A stretch of DNA of 38,301 nucleotides from Flavobacteriales bacterium (GCA_018402015.1 JAGYJL010000019.1:1-38301), one strand, 5' to 3'. Shown: positions 1 to 12,500, counted from the first letter of the stretch. Notes: generated by a model from the letters alone, not told the origin. Translations and numbers: made by a program.

Positions 1-1
1 C

Positions 2-3000
2 TATACGGTAAATATGACCACGAGTACTGGAAACTGCACGGATAACGTGGAAGTGGTTGTGGTAAATCCCGTTGTAATTGTTGATGCTGGACCGGATCAA
101 ACTATCTGCCCTGGAGATTGTATCAATCTTGCGGGAACGGCCTCTGTTATTTTTGATCCAGGAGGTCTTACAACTTTTTCCAATAATCAGACTGAAAATT
201 TTGATGCATCTGTATTCGGAGGAGCTACCGTAAATGTAAATGTTCAGGGTTTAAATATGCCTACGGTAAACCCTGGATCATTGGTTGAAGTATGTCTTTC
301 GTATCTAGAATTTGAAGGGGGACTTATTGGCACTGGGGGAGTTGAAGAGTTAAGCCTAACCTTAATTTGTCCGGATGGCACAACCGTTTTGTTGGTTCCA
401 TCGGGTGAAGCACCTGCTGGAGGAGGTTTGTTTGGCGGTGGACCGTCTTACTATCAAAATGCATGTTTCGTAACGGCTGGCGGAACAGCATTATCCAACG
501 CGGACCCAGACCCGATAACTGGAACTTTCAACTCAAACCAGCCACTTTCTGGGATGAATGGCTGTACTTCGAACGGTGTTTGGTCTCTCGAAGTGTCCTC
601 AGGGGGCTTAATAGGAGGAAATGGAACCTTTGATGGTTGGTCAATAACGTTTGATGATGAACCCGAAGAATACGCTCCAGATGTATTGTGGTCTCCTACG
701 ACAAACATGACTCCGGGAGAAGAAACTACTCTTACGCCTGGGGTTTGCCCAACAGGCGCTATTACTTATACGCTTACCGCCTCAGACGATGCTGGTTGTG
801 TAACAGAATCAGACGATGTTGATATACTGATCGATGCCAATTGCTGCGACCCGCAAACACCACCGATTCAAGGCCCTACTCCACTTTGCCAAAACGCAAC
901 GGGTAATGTTTACTCAGTAACGAACACACCGGGTTCAACTTACGCATGGACGGTTCCGGCAGGAGCCACCATAACAGCAGGTCAAGGAACGAATTCGATA
1001 ACCGTAGATTTTGGAACTACTGGAGGAACCGTCTCAGTGATAGAAACAATCAACTGCGGAGATGGCCCTGCTGAGACTTTCGATGTTGTGGTTGAGCCAT
1101 GTATCGGCTGTTCCATGAACTCATTGGATCTGGCTCTTTCTGATTGCTATACTTCCGGTCAAGGGTTTTTACAGTACGATGTAGATGTAACGGTAACCTT
1201 CTCCGACCCTCCAACCACAGGTCAATTGGTCATTTCTGATTGTTTCTTTAACACTCAAACGATCAACCCGCCATTTGTAAGTCCTGTTACGGTAACGTTT
1301 ACCGGACTACCACAAGACGGTTTGGATTGTGATTTTGGTGCTGTATTTACGGACGACCAGAACTGCAACATCATTGAAACTTACACAGCACCACCAACCA
1401 TTACTTTTTTCTCGTCCAACTGCGTAATTGGAACCGGAGAAGTTGACGGGACCATTGAGTTCAACAATCCACCTGCTACAGGCACCATCGTGATTGAAAT
1501 AAACGATGGTACATCTACCCAAACAACCAATATTCAACCGCCATTCAACAGTCCAGAAAATTGGTTGGTAACTGGCTTAGACCCTGCTGCTGCCAATTAT
1601 GTTATTACTTATTACTTCTCCGATTTTCCAACATGCGAGCAGACCCAATCCATTATCTGTGGATGCGCGGCCGATGGAGGAACCACTACTACAACTCTTA
1701 CCGGAGATGGTCAGAACGATTTCATTCTTTGCGAGGGTGATCAGATTGACATAGTAAACAACGGAGATTACACTTTCCCTGACGATGATGGCCCGCTAGG
1801 AGGCTTTCCGTATCAGCCAGCGTACACGTTCTTAGTGTATACCTGTCCGCCTACACCTGGCGTTTTTCCTGGTGATGACCCATGTTTTACTGGTATCGTT
1901 CCAAGCGATGGTAGCATGACTGATATAAATGATGGAAACTCAATCTTTGGCGTATTCCCTCCCGGAACTTTCCAGAATAACGTAGTCTATTACGTACCGA
2001 TCACACTGTATCATTACGATCCTGTTGCAGGAAACTACATCGTTAATGCTAGCTGCTGGGATATAGGCACCGTAAGCAGCGTAACATATCTTCCTCCAAT
2101 TGTTACTAACGTTACTCCCGATTGTCAAACAAACACCGTGACTGTGTCAGTAAGCGGTGGTTATCCAGAAGTATTTGGTGGCGATTTTACAGCATCCAAT
2201 CTGCTTCCTGCTACTGCCAATTTCGTGAGTACATCAACAGGTAACAACGGGTCATTTGTAATTGAAAACCTTCAGAACGGAGACAATTACTCCTTCGATA
2301 TTACAGACGAGAATGGTTGTCCTTACCCAATTACCGGAGGGCCGTTTGTTGCTTTACCTATAGCAGATGCCGGATCGGATGCACAGACCTGTATACTTTC
2401 CTACCAATTGGAAGCAATAGCAAGCTACGGTACAGGAACCTGGACAGGCGGACCTGCAGGAACAACCTTCCTTCCAAATGCCAACGACCCAAATGCCACT
2501 GTAACTGTACCAACAGCTGGCTCATTCACGTTTACTTGGACAGAGGATAATGGTAACGGATGTATTGCCTCTGATCAAGTAGAAATTACATTTTCCTTAA
2601 TGAGCATTCCTGGAGTTATAACCGATGCGAGTTGTGGAAATGCCGATGGCGAGATCGTAGTTGCACCTCAGGGCGGTGTGCCACCGTATAGCTACAACTG
2701 GACCAGCGGAGGTAATGGCGCAGTTGAATCTGGACTAGGGCCAGGAAGCACTACTGTTACTGTAACGGACAATACAGGCTGCAGTCTCGATTCCACCTTT
2801 GTCATAAGTCAACCTATTACATTCAATTACGTGCTTAACTCAGAAGACGAGACGTGCTTTAATGCTTGCGATGGTCAAATAGATATTCAACCCGATGGAA
2901 TAGGCCCATATAACTATGCGTGGACACCGAATGTTGCTAATGGTAACTCAAGTAACGCACTTTGCCAAGGTAATTATGAGATTCTGGTTGCGGATCAGGA

Positions 3001-4345
3001 TGGATGTACGCAGGTTGTCAATATTTCCATTGGCGGACCAACCGAAGTGATTGTTCAAGTAAGTTCTGACGTATCGGAGGTGTGTATAGGCGGCACAGCC
3101 AATCTTTCATCGGTTGTGGCTGGCGGAACACCGCCTTATGTTACATACACTTGGGTAGCAAACCCTGCTGATGCCAGCTTGGATCCTACAATCCCAAACC
3201 CATCTGTCAGTCCATTGGTTTCTACTACCTACACTTTAATAGTTACAGATGCCAATGGTTGTCCGTCAGCCCCAAAAGTGGTAACAGTGGACGTTCTTCC
3301 GCCCTTAACATTGGATTTTATCCGCCCACTTTTCAGTCCAGATACAACCATTTGTCCCTACGATTTCGCCACGCTAAACCTTACCGCGTCTGGTGGAGAT
3401 GGGAATTACAGCATATATCTGCTGCCAGATGATGTTAACCCTATTGCCCTTCCGCTTGACACCCAGCCATTGGTTACAACTACATTCGACTTCATGGTAA
3501 CCGATGGATGTACTACACCACCTGCATTTGCCAGTAGTACAGTTACAGTTCTTACTCTTCCGGAGATAAACATCGTTGCGTTGCCCGATAGCGGCTGCGA
3601 ACCTCTTACTGTTCAATTCGCAGATAATACACAACCATCTCCTGTAGGTTGGAGTTGGAACTTTGGAGATCCTGACAGTAACTCGAACACATCGCAGATC
3701 GATCAGCCTACTCATGTGTACAACAATGATGGTTCCTATGATGTAAGCCTCAGCATTACTACTGCTGAAGGATGCGTAACAGATACTGTTTTGACAGATT
3801 TTGTCAATGTTTTCCCATTACCCAACGCAAACTTTGACCTCAACCCAGAAGTGGTCAACCTACTAAGCGCAGACATAGAGTTTACTGATCTTTCGGCTGG
3901 CAATATTGTCAATTGGAACTGGAACTTTGGTGATGGTGAATCGTCAAATGTTCAGAACCCTTCACATTTGTATGGGGATACAGGTACGTTTTCAATTCGA
4001 CTTTTAGTTACTACAGACAAAGGGTGTACCGATGAAACTGTTCGGCAACTGATCGTAGAACCAGACTTCATGTTCTACGTACCGAACGCATTCACTCCTA
4101 ATGAAGACGGAAGAAACGATTACTTCAGAGGCTATGGCGAAGGAATTGATTGGTCCACGTATCAAATGTCCATATTCAACCGCTGGGGCGAATTGATCTA
4201 CTACACAGAGAACATAGAAGAGCCGTGGGATGGAACCTATAAAGGAGCCCAAGTGGAAGTGGCCGTTTACGTTTGGAAAATAAGATTCTATGATGTAAAA
4301 GGAGATAGTCATGACTACTATGGGCATGTGTCCCTTGTTCGATAA
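2..4345 (+). CDS. Giant modular T9SS (type B tail) surface protein, 5' truncated by window
   Basis: The reading frame is open to the window edge. The codons before the first ATG (position 14) read Y-T-V-N and continue the same Ig-like module, so the true start lies upstream and the ATG is internal. Counting from that ATG, residues about 85-217 resemble a proprotein-convertase P domain (beta-sandwich with LTLICPDGT, GVWSLEV and GWSITFDD). Ig-like and cysteine-containing modules follow. Residues about 866-1005 hold two SprB-type repeats (GGVPPYSYNW). Two PKD modules (WSWNFGD, WNWNFGDG) lie at about 1187-1350. The last ~90 residues, starting FYVPNAFTPNEDG and including NRWGELIYY, PWDGTYKG and a terminal HVSLVR, are the gliding-motility-associated C-terminal domain, a type B T9SS signal. 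It is probably a large secreted adhesin-like protein; the ligand is unknown. No peptidase catalytic domain is visible in this part. Confidence 0.9.
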   Translation, partial: YTVNMTTSTGNCTDNVEVVVVNPVVIVDAGPDQTICPGDCINLAGTASVIFDPGGLTTFSNNQTENFDASVFGGATVNVNVQGLNMPTVNPGSLVEVCLSYLEFEGGLIGTGGVEELSLTLICPDGTTVLLVPSGEAPAGGGLFGGGPSYYQNACFVTAGGTALSNADPDPITGTFNSNQPLSGMNGCTSNGVWSLEVSSGGLIGGNGTFDGWSITFDDEPEEYAPDVLWSPTTNMTPGEETTLTPGVCPTGAITYTLTASDDAGCVTESDDVDILIDANCCDPQTPPIQGPTPLCQNATGNVYSVTNTPGSTYAWTVPAGATITAGQGTNSITVDFGTTGGTVSVIETINCGDGPAETFDVVVEPCIGCSMNSLDLALSDCYTSGQGFLQYDVDVTVTFSDPPTTGQLVISDCFFNTQTINPPFVSPVTVTFTGLPQDGLDCDFGAVFTDDQNCNIIETYTAPPTITFFSSNCVIGTGEVDGTIEFNNPPATGTIVIEINDGTSTQTTNIQPPFNSPENWLVTGLDPAAANYVITYYFSDFPTCEQTQSIICGCAADGGTTTTTLTGDGQNDFILCEGDQIDIVNNGDYTFPDDDGPLGGFPYQPAYTFLVYTCPPTPGVFPGDDPCFTGIVPSDGSMTDINDGNSIFGVFPPGTFQNNVVYYVPITLYHYDPVAGNYIVNASCWDIGTVSSVTYLPPIVTNVTPDCQTNTVTVSVSGGYPEVFGGDFTASNLLPATANFVSTSTGNNGSFVIENLQNGDNYSFDITDENGCPYPITGGPFVALPIADAGSDAQTCILSYQLEAIASYGTGTWTGGPAGTTFLPNANDPNATVTVPTAGSFTFTWTEDNGNGCIASDQVEITFSLMSIPGVITDASCGNADGEIVVAPQGGVPPYSYNWTSGGNGAVESGLGPGSTTVTVTDNTGCSLDSTFVISQPITFNYVLNSEDETCFNACDGQIDIQPDGIGPYNYAWTPNVANGNSSNALCQGNYEILVADQDGCTQVVNISIGGPTEVIVQVSSDVSEVCIGGTANLSSVVAGGTPPYVTYTWVANPADASLDPTIPNPSVSPLVSTTYTLIVTDANGCPSAPKVVTVDVLPPLTLDFIRPLFSPDTTICPYDFATLNLTASGGDGNYSIYLLPDDVNPIALPLDTQPLVTTTFDFMVTDGCTTPPAFASSTVTVLTLPEINIVALPDSGCEPLTVQFADNTQPSPVGWSWNFGDPDSNSNTSQIDQPTHVYNNDGSYDVSLSITTAEGCVTDTVLTDFVNVFPLPNANFDLNPEVVNLLSADIEFTDLSAGNIVNWNWNFGDGESSNVQNPSHLYGDTGTFSIRLLVTTDKGCTDETVRQLIVEPDFMFYVPNAFTPNEDGRNDYFRGYGEGIDWSTYQMSIFNRWGELIYYTENIEEPWDGTYKGAQVEVAVYVWKIRFYDVKGDSHDYYGHVSLVR

Positions 4346-4398
4346 GGTGTTAATGGCTTGATCACTAGCCGTGACCATGAGAAATTTCAACATTTATG

Positions 4399-4406
4399 TA
4401 CATTTG
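4399..4406 (+). promoter_or_regulatory. Bacteroidota -7 promoter box (TACATTTG)
   Basis: Perfect match to TAnnTTTG, 22 bases before the ATG of the collagen-like gene. No convincing -33 TTG element lies at the usual distance upstream. A short leader is predicted. Confidence 0.5.
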
Positions 4407-4428
4407 ATCTTTATATAAACCCCAATCA

Positions 4429-5418
4429 ATGAAATTCAACCTTTACTCTTCAGTGGGATTAGCTGCAGTGTTATTCTTAACTATGCTTCATGGTTCCGTA
4501 TTTGCTCAAAACGACAACGTAGGTATCGGTACTACCACACCGCATCAGAATGCCGTTTTGGACATATCTTCTACAGACAAAGGATTGTTGGTTCCTCGTC
4601 TGAATACCCTTCAACGATTAGGAGTTAACCCAACCGTTGGTTCTGATGGACTTATGGTTTATGATACAGATCTTGACCAATTCTGTTACTGGGATGAGAA
4701 TGATGCCCAATGGGTGTGCATTGGAGGTATAGGAAACATTGGCCCTACTGGACCTGCTGGTCCTGCTGGCCCAACTGGAGCTAATGGTGCACCTGGTGTT
4801 GCAGGACCTCAAGGACCTGCCGGTCCTGCTGGACCCGCGGGACCTGCTGGACCTGCTGGAGCAAACGGAGCGACTGGCCCTGCTGGTCCATCTGGAGCGC
4901 AAGGCCCTGCTGGTGCACAAGGTCCTGCTGGAGCGCAAGGTCCTGCTGGACCTCAAGGCCCTACTGGACCCGCAGCTGCTAACAATACAGAGACAGTAAA
5001 TCTTTCGACTCAATCAGCCCTTTCACAAACTCCAACAGGTACTGTCAGCTACGTAGCACTTCCAAACCTGAGCCATTCATTTACGGTTCCAGCGGGACAA
5101 ACCTGGCATGTGTACTGCACAGCATTTGGTACAGCTCTCAACTTAGGTTCATTTGATGATTGCGTAGCTCAATTCGAAATTTTTGAAAATGGTACAGGCA
5201 CAACTAAACTTCAGAGAGCTTACATTGGAGACGCCTTCACTGATTTGACTTTCGCCTATGGAACCTGGAGCATCAGTTATTCTCAGTCCTATGGTCCTGG
5301 AACTTACATCCTTGACGTTCGAGGCGCACATGCTGGACCCAATGGAGGAACAAATGTTCAATTGGCAGGTGCACCTGGGGGATTCCAGTCTCATTTTGAA
5401 TTATTGATTGTAAAATAA
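4429..5418 (+). CDS. Secreted collagen-like repeat protein
   Basis: 329 residues. A Sec signal peptide covers about residues 1-26, ending VFAQ. Residues about 30-63 contain a motif common at the N-terminus of Bacteroidota tail-fibre-like and surface proteins ([18 protein letters not shown], then [13 protein letters not shown]). Residues 102-182 are 27 uninterrupted Gly-X-Y triplets, mostly GPA, GPT, GAQ and GAN, the signature of a collagen-type triple helix. The C-terminal ~145 residues are predicted beta-rich and look like a trimerising jelly-roll or C1q-like head, but I cannot assign a family. Bacterial collagen-like proteins generally form trimeric stalks. No T9SS tail is visible; the protein ends FELLIVK. 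The stop codon overlaps the start of the next gene (TAATG), so the two are probably translationally coupled. The chosen ATG gives a good signal peptide and follows a -7 box. Confidence 0.88.
   Translation: MKFNLYSSVGLAAVLFLTMLHGSVFAQNDNVGIGTTTPHQNAVLDISSTDKGLLVPRLNTLQRLGVNPTVGSDGLMVYDTDLDQFCYWDENDAQWVCIGGIGNIGPTGPAGPAGPTGANGAPGVAGPQGPAGPAGPAGPAGPAGANGATGPAGPSGAQGPAGAQGPAGAQGPAGPQGPTGPAAANNTETVNLSTQSALSQTPTGTVSYVALPNLSHSFTVPAGQTWHVYCTAFGTALNLGSFDDCVAQFEIFENGTGTTKLQRAYIGDAFTDLTFAYGTWSISYSQSYGPGTYILDVRGAHAGPNGGTNVQLAGAPGGFQSHFELLIVK
4732..4974 (+). repeat. Collagen Gly-X-Y coding repeat (27 triplets)
   Basis: DNA of the collagen segment: degenerate 9-base units of the type GGACCTGCT or GGTCCTGCT, with a local GCTGGAGCGCAAGGTCCT pattern repeated near 4890-4950. 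The repeat also opens spurious frames on both strands. It is a likely site of slippage and length variation. Confidence 0.9.
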
Positions 5419-5696
5419 TGAGGAAGATTTTTGTGATGCTAAGTGTTGGTCTATTGGTTAGCGCTTTCGGGCATGCTCAAGACCGCACTAGTCCTACAAC
5501 TCATGTTAGCACTGATCAAAAAAGTACTGCTATTGAATCACCAGCTATTCAAAAAGATGCTGCAACAATTCAGACTTCAAAGTCCGTGCAAACAACAGCT
5601 AAAACTCGTAGTGGTGCTGTAACCGATAAACCTGTACGAACCGAGGAAATGCTGAGACGGAAAAGCAAGGCTCCATTATTGAGCGAGCCTCAATAA
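5418..5696 (+). CDS. Small secreted protein of unknown function, coupled to collagen-like protein
   Basis: 92 residues. It has a clear signal peptide (about 1-20, ending GHAQ). The remaining ~72 residues are rich in Ser, Thr, Gln, Lys and Ala, with no Cys, no recognisable domain and a basic C-terminal stretch (MLRRKSKAP). It is probably unstructured. The ATG overlaps the TAA of the collagen-like gene by one base, and a strong terminator follows, so the two genes form a two-gene unit. The coupling suggests a shared role, such as a chaperone, cap or binding partner for the collagen-like protein, but this is inference only. Confidence 0.7.
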   Translation: MRKIFVMLSVGLLVSAFGHAQDRTSPTTHVSTDQKSTAIESPAIQKDAATIQTSKSVQTTAKTRSGAVTDKPVRTEEMLRRKSKAPLLSEPQ

Positions 5697-5710
5697 AACA
5701 ACCCGCTGAA

Positions 5711-5746
5711 AAAGAAAGGCCCGATAAAATTATCGGGCCTTTCTTT
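5711..5746. terminator. Bidirectional intrinsic terminator
   Basis: A 17-bp perfect inverted repeat (AAAGAAAGGCCCGATAA at 5711-5727 pairing with 5730-5746) has a very short loop and T-rich sequence on both sides. It lies between convergent genes (the small secreted protein on + and gyrB on -) and can serve both. Confidence 0.9.
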
Positions 5747-5771
5747 TTTAAACCATCTGCTTCTCTTTTAA

Positions 5772-7742
<1,971 letters not shown>

Positions 7743-7767
7743 TTATTTAGTGCTGAAAATCAAGATT

Positions 7768-7775
7768 CAAAGATA
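7768..7775 (-). promoter_or_regulatory. Bacteroidota -7 box for gyrB (TATCTTTG on minus strand)
   Basis: On the minus strand this reads TATCTTTG, a perfect TAnnTTTG. It lies 25 bases upstream of the gyrB ATG, predicting a leader of about 20 bases. No clear -33 element. Confidence 0.5.
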
Positions 7776-7789
7776 CTCAAATAAGCCCC

Positions 7790-7815
7790 GAAAGCCCCGT
7801 GAATACTGGGGTTTC
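7790..7815 (-). terminator. Weak hairpin between the beta-barrel gene and gyrB
   Basis: GAAAGCCCC (7790-7798) can pair with GGGGTTTC (7808-7815) with one bulged base. On the minus strand it follows the beta-barrel gene, but the downstream sequence is not a clean T run, so it may be only a weak terminator or attenuating hairpin. Confidence 0.3.
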
Positions 7816-7860
7816 AGCTGGTTTTATCAACAATAAAGGGGCAGTTTTACACAGGGTTTT

Positions 7861-9543
7861 TCAGAAGCTGAAATTTAGCCCTGCTATGAAGCTGAAACGT
7901 TGAGACGGATACTGTTTCCAGATATCGTATCGTAGTGCTGCAATATTGCGGAAATCGACAAATGCACCTATCCACTTTCGGTATCGATACTCCACTCCGA
8001 TACTTGCATCTGCATAGCCTTTTAGCGTAACAGGTGTCATTAGAACGGTTCCAAGTGAATCTGTTGTGAAATCTCGAGCCAAACGCGGCCCAAATGCCGT
8101 AATAGAGGCTTTGAATATCAATTTATCCTTCAAATTGTAGTTACCGAAGAATGTGAAACGGAAAGGAGCTTCGTGCCACGGCTTAATGCTGTCTGTTGGC
8201 ATGACAAAAAATCGATAATCAGCCTCGGCTCCAATAGTGAGTTTGTCTTTAAGCTGATAACTCAACGCTCCTTTTATCTGAGTAACGCGTATATCATGAT
8301 ACTCAGTAAGAAAACGATTGCCCAATCCTTGACTGGTATCATTCACAAAGAACATCTGCTGACCTGTGATTATCTCCGCAACAGACAGGTCGAACCCGAG
8401 TCCTCGGATGATGGTTCCTTTGAAACCTCCGTATACATTCAAACGCTCCCAACTGTTGCTCAAGGTCTGATCAGTATCGAAAAACGGATTGATCTGAGAG
8501 ATGGTACGCAATCCGTTTCGTGTTACTCCTCCCTTGGCCCCAACGTAGAATCGAAGCATATCCTTAACAAGGAAATAATGGAACTTCAGTATTGGGAAAA
8601 ACAGCACTTTGGTTGTGGTATCGTTTACATCCAAGGAAAAATCAACACCTAGATCAATGGCCCAACGTTCTCTTCTAGCACGAAATTCTGGCTGAATACC
8701 CCAAACGAGATTGTTGATGGTTAAGCTAGGTTGCGAAAGATTCCAATAGTCGAATGCCGTACGGATGAACATTTTCTCTTTCTTGATCTTAAAACCAACT
8801 CCAGCAGATAGCGCGGCATAGTGTTCCTGCTCTTGAAAATTCCCTCTGGTATATCCGTATGCCAATGAAGCTTGATCCAAAAGATTCAATTTCTTCTCAT
8901 GAAGCGCTGTAAGATCAATATTCAGACCCACATGATGAAAAACCTGATGCAGACTATCGTCAGAAACTGCTCCGATATTTCTGCTGTTCACATCAGCAAT
9001 ATCCCATCCGTAATAGTAGTTCTCATCCACATCATATTCCACCGCACCGGCAAGCACATGATCCTTTAGGAAGTATTTTCCATACCCACGGATTCCAGCA
9101 TCTGTAAATCCGAAATTCCTTTTCTTGTTCAGCTTGGCGAAAGATGCATGATACCTTGCAAAGAAACCCGCTTGGTATTTCTTGCTGCGAAGACTTCCGT
9201 ATCCTGCCTCGAAAAATGGCATGGTGTAATTACCGAATCCGACTTTGGCAAAGCCGTTGTAGAGTTTAGCAAGTGGCTCGTTGGAAAGTTGCGCTGCCTT
9301 TAACGGTTCTGCCTCGTAGCCTACTTCTTTGCTCTTCGGAATTACCGTATACTTCACCTCCTTCAGGTTGGCGGTGTCATGCTTAACTTCAGGTTGCAAA
9401 AGAATCTTGTTGGCATCGCGGGCCACTGGTCTGTAATCCTTCTTTATAGTGAAGCGCAAACTATCTGGTAGGTTCTCCTGCGCAGAACTGAAGCCAGGGA
9501 ATATGAGCAACAACCAAAATAAATGACCGATGAACCTTCTCAT
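7861..9543 (-). CDS. Outer-membrane beta-barrel protein paired with TPR protein
   Basis: 560 residues. Signal peptide about 1-21 (ends GFSSAQ). A mature N-terminal segment of about 65 residues is rich in Lys and Arg (IKKDYRPVARDANK, YTVIPKSKEVGYE). From about residue 90 to the end the sequence alternates polar and aromatic residues in strand-like blocks (FAKVGFGNYTMPFFEAGYGS) and ends in a barrel-type terminal strand with a final Phe (IAGLNFSF). This indicates an outer-membrane beta-barrel; databases may label such proteins TonB-dependent receptor-like, but I see no plug domain. Its ATG overlaps the TGA of the upstream TPR gene (ATGA), so the two are translationally coupled and probably act together. 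Function is unknown; an export or envelope-assembly pore is one possibility. Confidence 0.75.
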   Translation of the reverse strand: MRRFIGHLFWLLLIFPGFSSAQENLPDSLRFTIKKDYRPVARDANKILLQPEVKHDTANLKEVKYTVIPKSKEVGYEAEPLKAAQLSNEPLAKLYNGFAKVGFGNYTMPFFEAGYGSLRSKKYQAGFFARYHASFAKLNKKRNFGFTDAGIRGYGKYFLKDHVLAGAVEYDVDENYYYGWDIADVNSRNIGAVSDDSLHQVFHHVGLNIDLTALHEKKLNLLDQASLAYGYTRGNFQEQEHYAALSAGVGFKIKKEKMFIRTAFDYWNLSQPSLTINNLVWGIQPEFRARRERWAIDLGVDFSLDVNDTTTKVLFFPILKFHYFLVKDMLRFYVGAKGGVTRNGLRTISQINPFFDTDQTLSNSWERLNVYGGFKGTIIRGLGFDLSVAEIITGQQMFFVNDTSQGLGNRFLTEYHDIRVTQIKGALSYQLKDKLTIGAEADYRFFVMPTDSIKPWHEAPFRFTFFGNYNLKDKLIFKASITAFGPRLARDFTTDSLGTVLMTPVTLKGYADASIGVEYRYRKWIGAFVDFRNIAALRYDIWKQYPSQRFSFIAGLNFSF

Positions 9544-12500
9544 TCCTCCTCCAGATTTGGTACGTACTCTTCTTCCTCGTCAATCTCAAAAATATCGTCT
9601 CTTACTTTTCCTTCCTGCTCAAACTCAATGTCCCAATCGCCTCCATCCTGCCGTTCTTCCAATACGGGTTGTGCAGCTTCTAATTCGGAAAGTTTTCGTT
9701 CCGCTTCTGCTTTGAGTTCTCCATCGTAATTATCGATCAGATTCTGTAGCGTAAGCTTGGCCTGAAACTCTTCGCCTTGCTTTAGATATGTATCTGCCAG
9801 CAACAGGAATGAACGTGTGATCCATTCGCCATAATTAGGGAAGACATTTACCATCTCGAAGATGAGTGTCTGTGCTTTGGTGATCGAATCTTGCAGGAAA
9901 TGGATGTTGGCCAAATTGTAGAGCGCTTCCGCCCCTATTTCGTTATTGGCTTCTAGCAAGGTCATTTCAAAACGTTCTTCGGCCATTCTAAGATCTCCTT
10001 GCGCAAAGGCACACTTGGCAGATGTTAGACTTGCTTCTTGCAGGATTCTCTCCGGAACTTTGTCTGACCTTCTCAGCTTTTCGGCATACCTGTGAGCCTC
10101 TTCAAAGTTGTTCAGCATAAAATTGCATCGCATCAAACCTACTCTCGATTCCATTAGGTTCTCTGCCACTTCGGCCACTTCTTCCAGCATGGTGAATCTT
10201 AGCAAGGCATCGTTGTAATTGTTCTTAAATAGATAAATCTCCGAAGCAGCCATCAGCGACCTTTCCGTGAACTGGTTCTTTTTAAAGTCCAACACATGGT
10301 CATAGTTCACAATGGCTTCGTCATACTTTTTCAACTCCAAAGCTGCTTCTGCACGGTAGAAATTGGCATTGAGCGCAAAGAATCCGTGTGGAAACTTTTC
10401 GAGGTAGGATTTGAATTCTGCCATAGCGCCTTCCAGATTTCCTCTCAGGAACATGAACTCGGCACTCTCATAATACGATGTATCCAAAGCGCCAGTTGTG
10501 ATGTCTGGGAAGTTATTATCGGCAACATAAGCTTCAAATCCAGGCACATCGCCTTTCTCTACGTAGATCTTTTGGATTTTCATTAAAGCCTCCTTAGCTT
10601 CTTCGGTAGCAGGATAATTCTCAGCCACATCTTCGAAAAGTGGAAGCGCTTGCTGATCTAAACTCTGGTTGTAGAACAACAATCCCTTATTCAATTTGGC
10701 CTTGCGGACGTAATGCGAATTAGGATGCTCGTTGATGACCTTATCAAAATACTTTATCGCTTCCTGCGCCTTGTCTGTAAAGAAGTAGGTCTCTGCAATT
10801 TCGTACTGAGCATCTGCTGCAAAATCCGTCTCTGGATAATTACTAAGCATGGCTTTCAGCGTTTCGATCTTCGATGCATTCTGTCCTTCTAAACCATAGC
10901 AGACTGCAATCTGGAATATGGCATAATCGGTATCGAACTTATTGAACTTGATGGCCTTATCATAGAACTCAATTGCTCGCTTATTATCTTTTTGCAGATA
11001 GTACGAGTCTCCAATTCTCAACAGTGCATCGTTTGCTCTCAACGAATCGCGGTTTTCATGATCAACGAATTTTCGGAACCAACCAATGGCCTCTGACAAA
11101 CGCTCGTTTTCGAAGTACACGTAAGCCAATCCGTAATGCGCTAAACCGAATTCCTTCATTCTTATGGCGCTTGGCGCTTCCATAAATAGCTTGTAGTGTT
11201 CCTCTGCGGCTTTCCATTTCTTCATTCTTGAATAAGCCTCAGCCTGCCAGAAAATGGCCTGAGAAGTTATTTTTGAATCGATAGGGAATTTATCAGACCG
11301 CTTGAAATAGTGTACTGCGTTCTTGAATCTTAGATCGTGAAATAATTCTGTACCGCGTACATAGCAGATACGTTGATACGTGGCTTTTTGAGCTTCCGTC
11401 TTCTGCTTGATCTTATCAATGGCGTTAATGGCAGCTTCGTAATTCTTGGTTGTGAGATACACTTGAAGCAAGAACTCATAAGCCTCATCAACTCTCTGGC
11501 TGTTCGGATTCTTATCAATGTATTCCTCAAATGCCTGTACCGCTTCGTTGTACGGATCATAAGAAAGTTCGTAAGCTGTTTTGGCAAAATTGAATAGAGC
11601 GTCTTCCTGAATCTCTTTATCAAATGTGTACTTGCTGGCCGAGCGGAATGCGCTGCGTGCTTCCATTTTCTGACCAAGCTTCACGTAACAATCGCCAAGA
11701 TGATAGAACGACAACTGAGTAAGCTCATCTTGCTCATCTGTAACTTGCTGAAAATAAACGATGGCCTTTTGAAAATCGCCACCACGATAAGATGCATACG
11801 CCAGTTTGTAGCGATCATCTCTGTTTCCGCCTAATTCAGAAATAGCAATTTCCATTTCAGGAACGGCCTCTGCATATCTACCTAGATTGAAATAAGCCTC
11901 CCCCATCATACGATGGATCTCTCCGCTCTTACTCTCTGAAAAATCCTTGTCCAATAGCTTAGAGCCGTAATCCAGAACGTCTTCATTCTTTCCCTGCCGA
12001 TAATAGATCTGTAAAACATAGAAAGGCGCCACTTTTCCGAATAGTTTGTCGTCTTCCAACTCTTTGAACCCCGCCAAAGCAGCCTCGTTATTCCCTTCAC
12101 GATACAAGATGTACGAACTGTAATACAAGGCCGGAGAACGATATTTCTTTCCTCCATTCAGAACATGCGACAAAGCCGCTTTGGAATCATCGTATTCTTC
12201 TTGCTGAAAATGTGCGTAACCCTTCTTGAAATAGTATTCCTCCAAATATTTTTGATCAAGCACTTCTGCATCAACCTTGGCTAGGCTTTTGAGTACAGAA
12301 TTAAACCGCTTCTTGGTAAAATGGAACTTGGCCAACTCGAAATTACCCATGTTTACCAACGGATGTTCCGGATGAGCTTCAATGAAATTGCTCATCAATG
12401 TCTCACCATCCTTGTTGAAAAGTTGCAAGGCCGATGAAGCCTGGTAATAGCGCGCATTTTCCTGTTGTATACTGGTAAGTTCGCGATGATGAGACAATGC

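Noticed and set aside
4732-4974. Tandem repeats as a CRISPR array
   Set aside because: No spacers; units are contiguous and code for Gly-X-Y in an open frame.
4618-5013. Minus-strand Ser/Arg-rich frame and plus-strand Leu-rich frame (4739-4999) over the collagen segment
   Set aside because: Both are by-products of the 9-base GGX CCX GCX repeat read in other frames; composition is pure repeat translation.
8173-8652. 159-residue plus-strand frame inside the beta-barrel gene
   Set aside because: It is antisense to a well-supported gene, with no signal, domain or promoter of its own.
7861-9543. TonB-dependent receptor identity for the 560-residue barrel
   Set aside because: No plug-domain motif is visible; the barrel starts soon after a short basic N-terminal segment.
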